Shown here one piece after another: positions 34,320 to 45,700 of a stretch of DNA of 64,000 bases. The DNA lies in assembly GCA_935421135.1 (NCBI GenBank), contig OW285193.1:5078496-5142495 (forward strand), read 5' to 3'. Position 1 is the stretch's first letter, and every line of letters begins with the position of its first letter. The position numbers and the translations under genes are program-made. The notes below the pieces were generated by a model, which worked only from the letters and a program-made list of their open reading frames with translations, was not told where the DNA came from and searched no databases. The DNA is from Bugulina stolonifera (lineage: Eukaryota; Bryozoa; Gymnolaemata; Cheilostomatida; Bugulidae).

Positions 34320-37300
34320 ATGTCCGATTCAGGATCAAGTTCGAGTGCCCATCGCATTCCCCATATTCTGAACTATAAAGATATCCTCGAAAACTACTCA
34401 GAAACACCGAGACTGGTGAGTAAAGATTTAATTTTCTAGAAATTTGAAAGTGGGAGAAATAAAAAATGAAGAATCTCATAAAATTCTTAAATCAATTGCT
34501 ATGAGCAAATATTATTATCATGCGCGTGTAACAAAAATAAAAATGGTCTGCAGTCTTCGGTCTGTCGTCCCCTAATTATATCCGGGTTCTAAAGTTGACG
34601 TAATCCATCTACTGCCAGTCTTGACCTTGGCTCCAGCTAGTGCTAAGATCGGGTACCAGGTCTCAACACCGCTGTCAGAACGAAAGTGTTGCCTTTGACC
34701 TTCCATCAAAATCCACCTCCCAGCTCCCTTGCATTAAGAAGACAACTCCAAGTGAATGGCCAGAGTTCCAACACCAATGTGTCGGGTAGGGTGGGTCGGG
34801 TACCCACCCCGCCCTTGGTCAGGGTCGAGGGCCTAAGGCTACGGCCCCGCCCTGACAGCGATGCCTGGGGACCCGGTCCCAAGGTCCTAGCACCACCCGG
34901 AACCGAGATCCTGACCGGCAGCATTGTATCACGTATAGACCAAGGGTTCAGGAAGATCTCCGCTGCCAGCATAGCCCGAGTTCCAACACTTATTCGGCGG
35001 GTGGGGTGGGTCGAGCACCCACCCCATACTAGGTCAAGTCTGAGGGCCTAAGGCTAGGGGCCCACCCCGGCAGCGATGCAGGGGACCCGGTCCCAGGGTC
35101 CTAGCACCACCCGGAGCCGAGATGCTGACCAACAACATTGCAATATATATGAGTCATCTCGATTTTCGACCCCGAATCTGATTGAAGGATGGCCGGCCGC
35201 AGACCGTAGATTGTTTCGTCTTTTTTTTATACAAGCACTTCGTGCTTGGTTTGCAACGCAAGTCTCACTGCATTAGTTGCTTGCTTCGCTCGCGTGTAAT
35301 GATGGCTTGTGTTCATGTACTGTGGTCATGCATGTACAAGACCTCTGGTGGCACGGGCATGTCACAGTGATTCCATGAGGAGTTGCGTTCCCTTGCATTA
35401 AGAAGATAACTCTAAGTCTATAACCTGAGTTCCAACACCAACGTGTCGGGCGGGGTGAGTCGGGTACCCACCCTGCTCTTGGTCAGGGTCGAGGGCCTAA
35501 GGCTGCGGATCCGTCCCAGCAGTGCTGTCGGTGGACCTAGTCCCAAGGTCCTAGCACCACCCGGAACCGAGATCCTGACCGGCAGCATTGTAACATATAT
35601 AAATCACGGGTCCAGGAGATCTTCGCTGCCGGCATAGCCCAAGTTCCAACAATTATTCGGCGGGTGGGGTGGGTTGAGCACTCACCCCACCCTAGTTCGG
35701 GTCCGAGGGCCTAAGGCTTGGGACCCGCCCGGCAGCGATGCAGGGGGACCCGGTCTCAAGGTCCTAGCACCACCTGGAGCCGAGATACTGACCGGCTGCA
35801 TTGCAATATATATGAGTCATCCGGATTTTCAACCCCAAATCTGATTAGAGGATGGCAGACCGTTAACGGCAGGCCGTAGACCACAGATCGTAAACGGTAG
35901 ACCGTTTCGTCTTTTGTCATAACAAGCACTTCGTGCTATGGTCTGCGACGCAAGTCTCACTGCACTAGTTGTGTGTAATGATGGCTTGTGTTCATGTGCT
36001 GTGGCCAGGCATGTGCATGACCTCTGGTGGCACAGGCATGTTACAGTGATTCCATGAGGAGTTGCGTTCACTTGCATTAAGAAGACAACCCCAAGTCCGT
36101 AGCCTGAGGTCCAACACCAATGAGTCGGGTAGGGTGGGTCAGGTACCCACCCTGCCCTTGGTCAGGGTTGAGAGCCTAAGGCTACGACCCCGCCCCGGCA
36201 GCGATGCCTGGGGACCCGATCCCCAGGTCCTAGCACCACCTGGAACCGAGATCTTCACCGGCAGCATTGTAACATATATAAATCACGGGTCCAGGAGGAT
36301 CTCCGCTGCCGGCATAGCCTGAGTTCCAACATTTATTCGGCAGGTGGGGTCCGAGGCCTAAGGCTAGAGACCCACCCCAGCAGCGATGCAGAGGGACCGG
36401 GTCCCAAGGTTCTAGCGCCACCCGGAGCCGAGTTGCTGACCGGCAGCATTGCAACATTATATGAATCGTTTCAATTTTTGACCCCAAATCTGATTGGAAG
36501 ATGGCAGACCGCAGAGCGTAAACCGTAGGCCGTTTCGTCTTTAGTTATATGATATGATGATAACAACACGCTTGTGGCCGATAAAGCGAATGAAGACTGC
36601 TAAGGCAAAGTAGCCGCATTGGTCCTCTATAGGTTGTGCACAGCCTTGGTCGTTTGGGGACAACCACACCACACATGATTTTTCCTAATATTTTGAAACA
36701 CTCCATAGCTCGAATCATGATGCCAGGACTAGAGTTGAAAAATTAGGAATGAATCATAAAATCTCAAATAAACATCTTGTACTACTGTTTATTATCAAAT
36801 GGCTAACCTACAGCAACATTTTCAAAGATGGCAATAACGGTGCACATCTTGAGGCTACACAAGCACTTCACAATTTGTTTTGCATTGCATGTGCACATTT
36901 GTAGGAGGGCAACTTTTTTTCAAGGATAGGAAGGTCGCTGCAAATACTTGCTGTTTTGTCACTCACTTCCTTTGTAGAAAAATTAGTTCTTGCTAAATTA
37001 GATTAGAAAGTACAGTTAAGTACTTACAGGGCAAATCCTGAAGTTAAACAGGTCTATGCCTTCTTTCTGCTGGAATTCTAGATAGAACACACATTATCAT
37101 AATTAGGAAACAATATAGTTTGCATAACCATTGTGCTACAACATTACAGGTCATGCTTGTCCTGGACGAACTGTTGAAGTTTGAAGGAATCACCAACGAT
37201 TTGTTAAAGGTCAGTTTTATTAAAGACAAAAGTTCTCCTCTGAGCATGTAGTCTATTGGCACCAATACACTAAGCAAGTTCTAATTCTATATCTTGTTTT

Positions 37301-40300
37301 TATTACCTACAGCATATTACGCTAATTACAAACAGTAAGCAACTGTGTTTGGAACATTAAATTACACACCTCACCTGTATTTTAATGCTCCCTTCATATA
37401 TTTCAGACCACTGATATTGCAACAACGGTAGGAAGATTGCGCAATCACGAAGGGTGCGTAGGCAGAGTAAGCAGATGTCTAGTTTCTGCATGGAAACAAA
37501 TTGCCTCTTCAAAGTCTCCCAGCATCAAAACAGATTCAGAAAATGGCGAACTTTCTACCAGCGAGTCCAATGAAGACAACTCACAGGCCAAACCAGCAAC
37601 CGATGTCAAGTCAGAAGTGGCCAGTATATCGCCAAGGGCGATTACTAAGAAAAGGAAATTTGAATCAGTTGAGTCTCATATGCGCTCAACTCGCTTCCAG
37701 ACAGCGGCCTTAAAGGTGAATGAACCAAGAGCAGCAAAACAACCTCCTAAAACCAAAGCTCTAAATCAATGCCAGACGGTTAGTAAAACATCTGATCATG
37801 TTGAAGCAGGACAAAGTGACAGGACAGGGAAGAAAAGCAAAGAAATACATTCATCTAGCGCTGCTGAGCTGCCCTCCTCCAAGCAGTCTAATATTACGTT
37901 GTCTAAGAGACAATCTAGTGGTACTAGAGCGTCAGCAGATTTTCAATTTGCTATACCAGTAGTCCCATCAAACCATTATACTTGTACAACTAGTGGTGTC
38001 AACTTTAAATCTCCTCCCCAAGAGTCAGACTGCAAAGTTACCCAGTGGCTAAAGAGCTTACCTGATCAATTCGAACCACTCCAGGATGCGTTGGATTCTG
38101 CACCAACTGGTTATAGACGTTCCCAGCGACCAGATTCTAGCAAGATAAAGATTTCGAGTGATGAAAAGGCTAAAGTTGTTGCCCCCAGTGGAGGGAAAAA
38201 GAGACCAGCGACTGAGTCCGATGTTAGCAGCAGAGAGTCAGTCGAACAAATCATGCCGTCAAATGCTCACTGTGAAACTCAAGCCAAGAAGAAAAGAATG
38301 GCTCCAGCTGCAACAAAGACATATCAGTTGTCCAATGTAAGCCCTAGGCCCAGTTTCATAATATATAATATATTTCATATTGCACTTTGCTACCTGCACT
38401 CTTGATGTCAGTTTACTTCTGGTGTTTATTACTGTTGAAGAATGGCAATTCTATTATATGCACATACAGATGTAGCACTAATTACTTCATACTCATGGCC
38501 ACCATCGCTCTAGTTTATTTCTGATGCAGTTTCTTGTGTTGTAATCACCCATTTTATCTGTTGCCTACAGTCACCTGAGGGTCAAAAACCTGTCGATCCA
38601 GAGAGTTTGTCAGATAAGGTGGTGGTTTCAGAAGCAACTAAAGGAATTAGAGGACAGAAACGGAAACAAGGTTTGTTTTTTTTTGTTTTTGTTTCTGTCG
38701 AGCCACTTGGCCATCCTATTTAACGGACCTCAGAAATTCGAAACTTGTATGAGCGACAGGAGCTGGGCTCTGAGTAGAAGAGCTCACCTTCCACAACAGG
38801 AGTGCATGGTCAGTGACCACTACATCAACCTGCCACTCTAATGTGGTCACATACCCCGCCAGAATCTGGCTTCTCTTTGCGAATCAGGGCAGAGGTGGAT
38901 CTTTAACGTGCGTGTTTTTGATGTAAACACTACACGGGACCTCCTGTATTATTTATACGCCCTGATCCGAACAGGCGCAGCTAGGGTGAAAGACTTGCTG
39001 AAGGCCTTTGCCAGAAATGACGCAGCTGGGGGCTTGAACTCACAACCTCACGGTTTGTGTGCATGTATGCCACCAACTGTGCCACCCTGACACAGCTGGT
39101 TAGTAAATGTAGCTGGTTATTGTGTATGTAAGGACCTGAATGCTCATTCACAATGTTGAGGATTACCTTATGAAAGGTACTACTTTTAGATACATTTGCA
39201 TACATACGCTCAGTTCACTGCAGCATACATATTATTTAGCCCGTGGTAGCAGAATCAATTATAATTCTGGCAATGTGTTAATAGGATCGCCTACAGAGAC
39301 GTATGCCTCAGATGTAGCCACACCTCTTGGCCTAGCAGCCGTCTCTGCAGGTAGAAAGAGAAGTTTGTCAGCTGTGGAATTACTTGATGAAGAGTATCTC
39401 CAGTTACTCAGCATGCACATTGATGGTATGCCTTTTTATCTACGACTTAGCATTGTGTTGTCAGATTAAGTTCTGTAACTGTGATTGTATCTGTAAAGTG
39501 CATATCAAAACTAACATTGGTCCCAATTTTGTCCATGTCCAGCATATACATGTACATGTACATATACATAGCATGACAGATTCATGTCCAATATTGAAAA
39601 GTTATTACATAACTCTGCATTTGCTGAGGGAGCCACAATTATTCTGTTTGCTGAATATTATAAATGTACACATTTTCTGTTACTCCTTGATTGTTACATT
39701 ATAATAGTGCATGGCTTCATTTCCACGCAGTAACAAATATACCGCTTCTGTTATTTCTTAGATATGGGTAACCTTGGGGGTATACCATATGGACTGGTAG
39801 AGCCTGTCTTAAAGAAAGCCTCTGCCAGACAACTTTACAGCATTGAACGATGCAATGATGTAAGTGTGTGATATACATATTATATATACATGTATATAAA
39901 ATGTATATTTAAATTTTGTGGATATTTATTTCACGTAGATACGAAGCTGGTATAGGTTTTGATGCTTGAGCACATCCAGTTGATTGACTTATACAGATGT
40001 GATGGAGTGATTTTATTACCACCCATGCATATCTATAATTGTGGTTGGTTATGATATTGATATGTGTGTGTCTGGCAGGAATTCATAACCAGGACAGATC
40101 TACTCTGGAAAGAGCACTGTGCCAGAGAGTTCCAAGGCCAGCACCCAGCACCGTTTGAGTGTTGGAGAAGTGCTTATTGGGTGAGTTGAGTTAAACTTCC
40201 TAGTTCAGTACACTCTGCTTCCTGTTTACAGTTAGCGCTGAGTTGTAACAACACAATACAGTAATTATGACTGTGTACTTTATTACATGCATTTTTGCTA

Positions 40301-41095
40301 TTGACTTTTAATTATTGAATTTTATGCTTTATTCAGAGAATGTTTAACGAGAGAAAAGAGCGATTTGACGCACTGCACAGTAAAATAGTAACCAGAGAAA
40401 GGCAGAAACGTTTTGAAGGTGAGTTTTATCTTGTGACAGATGTTGCAATGGTGGTGAAGGTACAAATGGTGGTAACAGTGATAGCGGTTATGCAGATAGT
40501 AATGTTGCTAATCACTTGAAGAACCAGTGATGGCGGAGAAAATGGTAGAAATTGTAAGGTTAGTAACAGTGTTGTTTCTTTTACTCATTAGGATGTGTCC
40601 TTTGTGTTTGTAGCAAATAAGGCTATGGCTACATATACAGTGAACCTTGCCCTGAAAGAGGAGCCTCAGCAGTTTGATTCTGGATCTGGAGCAGCACAGG
40701 GCAGAGCTATGGCTTTTGTAAAAGAGCAGAGTATACTGCCTATTCCGAGAGGGTGCACAACACTTGCCTTATCAACCCGATTCACCAGAGGTAGGTCCTT
40801 AGTCTAGTATAATCCTGTAATATGTTTTACATAGTCTTTGCTCTGTGCTACCAACATAACCAGCCTCCATGCGTTTTTATACAGAAAGGCTAATGCTATT
40901 ATGTATAACGTAGCTGCATTGAGTGTTGTAATGCCGTTGAGAGAGTTGTCTCACCTTGACAATAGTAAAGTTTGTATTGTGTCACACGTTAGTGGTAAAC
41001 ATTTCATTTGGAATATATTTGTAGCCGTTAGACCCAGTATCCTGGCACCACTTGCAGAGAAACGCCGAAAGCTGATGAGCGATACTGATGAATGA
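34320..41095 (+). CDS. Elongin A homologue (10 exons)
   Basis: Exons 34320-34415, 37150-37209, 37407-38336, 38571-38670, 39285-39425, 39762-39859, 40079-40180, 40337-40418, 40614-40790 and 41025-41095 are all in phase and give 618 aa. Exons 1-3 encode a TFIIS N-terminal (LW) domain with VLDELLKFEGITNDLLK and TVGRLRNHEG. Residues about 90-360 are Ser- and Lys-rich and disordered, with basic nuclear signals such as KKRKFE and KKKRMAP. Exons 6-8 encode the Elongin A domain: GGIPYGLVEPVLKKASARQL, LWKEHCAREFQ and WRSAYWRMFNERKE. The family activates RNA polymerase II elongation with Elongins B and C, and can act in a ubiquitin ligase. I could not assign an unambiguous BC-box. It is somewhat shorter than vertebrate homologues, mostly in the disordered part. 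A decayed 3' copy lies at 59290-62540. Confidence 0.9.
34690..36545. repeat. GC-rich satellite in Elongin A intron 1 (about 670-bp units)
   Basis: Two full units and a partial one start at about 34727, 35391 and 36070, each at TTGCATTAAGAAGA. Each unit contains two related GC-rich blocks (CCTAGCACCACCCGGAACCG, GGGCCTAAGGCT) and an AT-richer tail with GATGGCAGACCG and CAAGCACTTCGTGCT. The sequence is far richer in GC than the host flanks. No tRNA or 5S rRNA structure was recognised in it. Open frames are artefacts of composition. Confidence 0.85.
36546..37149. other. Remainder of Elongin A intron 1
   Basis: AT-rich intron sequence after the satellite, up to the acceptor before exon 2. Nothing further was recognised. 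Confidence 0.5.
38700..39100 (-). repeat. tRNA-derived SINE in Elongin A intron 4
   Basis: Read on the minus strand it starts near 39099 with an A-box-like GGTGGCACAGTTGG and a B-box-like GAGTTCAAGCC, followed by a body containing AAGATCCACCTCTGC. The body core recurs as a fragment at 2085-2280. Confidence 0.6.
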
Positions 41096-42190
41096 ACATA
41101 GATAACGCTAATGGCCAGCTATAAGAATAACAGACCATTTCAAAGCATACTTAAACGATGTAATTATTGGAAAGCAGGCTACTTATTGGTCATAAGAACT
41201 GTATTACTTACACAAACATGAACTCTTCTACTAGTATTAGTTTGCCCTTAGGATGCAACCTCTTACCAATATACCAGGCTTGGTGTAGATCATAACCCTG
41301 TGTAATATAACATAACCTACAGTTATACATATTCAACCCAGTGATAGCATCTGCTCAGGTATTATATACAATAGTATAATATTATTATATTTATTTTATA
41401 GCATTCCCACGTTGTCAGAGTTATTGTATAGTCTGTATGATGCCAAGCCCTCATGATTATGTGTTTCAAATAACATTTGAAAATAATACTATTACTACAA
41501 TTAATATCTATTTAGTGATTAGAGTTATCTACTCCTACATTGTATAGTATTACTCTGTATTAGTAATACAGGTAGTCTTATTGTTATGTATTTTATTGTA
41601 ATAGGTAAAACACAACTTGGTCTAAATATAAATACATGTATTTTCTTTTGGGACCAAATACGGCTAATATATTATGTGTTTTACTGAAAATAGCATATCA
41701 TTATATTATTTCAGTAGTTGAAGTTATTTACTTCTATATTATATGCTATCACTCCGCCTTAGTACACAGGTAGTCTTATTGCTATTTATTTTCTTGGAGT
41801 TATCTACTCCTATATTATATGCAATCACTTCGTCTTAGTAAATACAGGTAGTCTTATTGCTATATTTATTTCATTGTATCATTGACAAATCTGTTTGGTT
41901 TAAATAAAAATATATCATTATTGGTATTTAATGCGACTAACATAACATGCCTACGTCAGCCAGAACCCGTCGAATGTGTAGACAAAAACACACATGTGAC
42001 CATTTTTGGGTGAAAATGTTTCTTTATAGCTCACCTAAGTTCCAACGATACCAAAAGTGTCTGCAGAAATTTTCAGATTATTCCCTCAAATTGTGTTTCG
42101 CTGACAAAAGTGTTTTGTGAGCGTTAGGGTGTGGATTGACTTGCAGACTGCAGTGAGTATACTGTGCAACATGTACATGTAGGCCACAGT
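41096..42190. other. Elongin A 3' flank up to the retrotransposon
   Basis: It contains the tandem repeat listed below. At 41940-42190 it holds sequence that is conserved in the decayed duplicate at 62290-62520, which shows that the duplicated segment reached beyond the gene. Confidence 0.6.
41518..41875. repeat. Degenerate tandem repeat of about 90-190 bp
   Basis: Three copies of GAGTTATCTACTCCTA-like sequence, each followed by ATTATATGC.ATCAC and ACAGGTAGTCTTATTG (about 41521, 41718 and 41798). Confidence 0.7.
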
Positions 42191-42195
42191 ATGTT

Positions 42196-42726
42196 TGTCA
42201 CAAGATAGTAGTACTTGTGAGAGTTCGGTGAAGTCACTGTAGTCAGAGATAATCAAGTGACACACAGCTTGGTCTATCTAGTGCAGAGAAGATGTAGTGT
42301 GTAGTGTAATATGTCCTGTTTATTGCTAAAAGTTAACTGATAATTATAAAATTGGGCTTGCTTATATATGTGAGAAGAATGTTCTAGTGAGTTCTCCACC
42401 AAAATATTACATCATTACAATAACAATTAGTCATAATCAGCTGAAAGAATATTCTACTACATTCCAGAGTATACAAGTACATTGTAGTAGTAAACAATAT
42501 TGCGCAATAATTATAGCAATAGTAGCCTATAGTTATACTAGTAATAAAGGTATGTCAGTGTAAACAATGTATGGCTCATTATTGCCCTTAGCATGACATC
42601 AATATAAATGTATACTATGTACTTATATTATAACATGGATACAAACAAAATGTTCTTATTCATACATTATGCCAATATGGCTAGTACGTTAGAAGAGTCT
42701 ATATGTATTGCTCAGAATTTGTGACA
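42196..42726 (-). repeat. 3' LTR of the Gmr1-like element
   Basis: 531 bp with TG...CA ends, matching 47288-47818 with no obvious differences. Confidence 0.95.
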
Positions 42727-42767
42727 ACCCCCCATTTGAGAGGAATTATTTTAATAATTGCGCACTA

Positions 42768-45700
42768 TTATCCAAATTCTGAGTCAATTCTACTCAGATA
42801 GTCAGCACCTACATTGTCTTTGCCTTTTATTGATTCTACTCTAATTCTAAAGTTCTGTAAGTACATCGCCCATCTCATCACTCTGCTATTCTCGAACTTT
42901 GCTTGGTTAATGTATACTAATGGTTGATGGTCAGTCTGTAGTGTGAACTCCACTCCATACAGATACTGTAAATACTTCTTCACTGCCCATACAACTGCTA
43001 GGCACTCTTTTTCTATGGCTGAGTAGTTCCTTTCACGGTCCAGAAGTTTTCTGCTTGCATAACTCACCGGAAATAGCTTGCCGCTGAATTCTTGGAGTAA
43101 GACAGCTCCAACAGCTACATCTGATGCGTCAGTCCTCAGCACAAATGGTTTGTTAACGTCAGGTAGTTGTAGAACTGGAGCGCTAGTGAGCATAGACTTC
43201 AGTCTGCTATAAGCTTTCTCCTGTGAGTCTCCCCAGTTGACAATCTTTGGCTGGCCTTTCTTGGTCAGATCTGTCAGTGGGCTGGCCACTGTAGAATAGT
43301 GAGGTATAAATTCTCTATAATATCCTGTAAGTCCGAGGAAAGATCTAACTTGGGTCTTGTCAGTCGGGCGTGGAGCAGATTTGATTTTCTCGACGTTGTC
43401 TTCTATAGGTCTGATCTGTCCATCTTGTAGCTGATGACCGATGAATTCCACATCTACTTCCCCAATATTACATTTGCTAGGTCGCAGTGTGAGCCCTGCT
43501 TCGCTCAATATTCGAAATACTTTATCAAGCAGTTGTATATGTTCGTCCCATGTTGCCGTGTGAATGATGACGTCATCAATATAGTTGTCAACACCACCTA
43601 AGTCTCCAATTAGCTTTCTCATGGCTCGCACAAGGGTGGCACCTGAGTTGACCATACCAAAAGGCATCTTTAAAAATTCATAGTGTCCATCCGGAGTAAC
43701 AAATGCGGTTTTTGCAACATCTTCTGGTCTGACTGGAATCTGCCAATATCCTTTGGATAAATCAAGCTTACTGAAGAATTTGTCGCCATTCAACTTCTGG
43801 AAGAGGCTATCACCAGTCACCATTGGCTCCGGATCAAAGACCGTAATTTTATTCAATTTCCTGTAATCTATGCAAATCCTATTTGTGCCGTCAGGCTTCT
43901 TGACAATCACAGTTGGTGAGGCGTAAGGAGAGGTCGAAGGCCTGATAACTCCCATACTCAGCATCTCCTTGATGTCATCTTTTAATGTTTCCCTTACTTT
44001 AAATGGTAGTTTGTAAGGCTTTGACTTGACTGGCTCTTTACTGATGAGTTGAATTGAGTGCTCCATTCCCTTTGCATTTCCAGGTAGATCACTGAACAGC
44101 TTCTCATACCTCTCTACTATAGCATTAAGTTGTTGTTTCTGAGCCTTATCCAGTCCTTTGCCTACCGCGACGTCATCTATAGTTTCCTTCTGTACTTTGG
44201 GTTCAAACAACTCCAGGAGTCCATCTTGATATTCATCCAGATCCAAATTGTCGTCAGGAGTTATGATGCCAACATTTGCAACATTTAGTGTTGAAATGGC
44301 TCCTACAGTCGATGGTTGACCCTCTCCTTCCCTGTCATAGTACTTCTTTAACATATTGGCATGGTATGTCCTTTTCTTTCCTCTAACATTGACTCTGTAG
44401 TCATTTAATCCCATCTTCTCTTCTACTGTGAATGGTCCTTGCCAATGCATTAGTAGCTTATTACTGTTAGTAGGTAGAAGAATAAGCACCTTGTCACCTG
44501 TAGCGAATCCTCTTGGTTTTGCCTTCCTGTCAAAATAATTCTTGTACCTCTTCTGACTGTCCTTAAGGGATGACTGGGCTATTTCCATGAGGTCATCAAG
44601 GCGTTCTCTGAGTTCCAAAACATGCTGGTAACTAGTCTTCACATCCTCATCTGCGTCTTCTTTTGTCCAGAGTTGTCTCAGAATATACATAGGTCCTCTG
44701 ATAGTCCGTCCGTACAATAATTCGAAAGGTGAAAATCCTGTCGATTCCTGAGGAACCTCTCGATAGGCAAACAAAGCAGCATTAATCAGTCGGTGCCATT
44801 GCCGAGGTTCTTTCGTACACATCCTTTTCAGAATGCTCTTGAGTGTTCCATTGAATCTCTCTACCAGCCCATTTGCCATGGCATGATAGGGTGTTGTTGG
44901 TAACTGCCTGATTCCGAGCAGCCTAGTAAACTCCTTCATATAGTCAGATATGAACTGGGTCCCCTGATCGCTAATTACTTCTTCTGGAACTCCAACACGG
45001 CTGTAGATGTCAAGTAGAGCTTCGGCTACAGACACAGAGTCTATGTTCTTGAGTGGAATGGCTTCTGGGTATCTAGTGGCGTAGTCGACAAGCGTAAGAA
45101 TGTATCGGTGTCCTTTTTCACTTGGAGGATTGATAGGTCCAATCAGGTCAACAGCACATCTCTTGAATGGGGTGTCGATAAGCGGGGTCTCCTGGACAGG
45201 CACCTTCATTACAGAACCCTTCTTTACTGTCTTCTGGCATATATCACATGATCGGCAGAATCGGACGACATCACTGTTGAGACCAGGCCAAAAGAAGTTA
45301 GATAAGATCCGATCTGATGTCTTTTTCACTCCGAGGTGGCCACTCATGATGCTGTCATGCCCCTTCTGCATTACTTCTTTCCTTAGCTTAGTTGGTACCA
45401 ATAACTGTCTATTTGGTTGACCATGGTTGACTTTCTTGTTTGTATACTCACGATAAAGGAGTCCCTTTTTCACATAAAACCTGGTCGACTGGTTTTTCCC
45501 GTCTTTGATCTCAGTTGCATCATAGAATCTTCTAAGTGAACCGTCTTCCTTCTGCATTCTTTCAAAATCTTCTCTGTCGACTACGGTGTTTTCTATGTCA
45601 TTAACATACAGAGGTTTTTCCCCCGTCTTTTCTTTACTGGCTTGCGCTCTAGTGGTCACTGAGCATTGCTCCCAATTTAATTGTGGGTCATCTGCTGATC

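Noticed and set aside
34686..36487. Several frames of 60-120 aa in the GC-rich satellite
   Set aside because: They recur with each repeat unit, exist on both strands and have no family signature; composition explains them.
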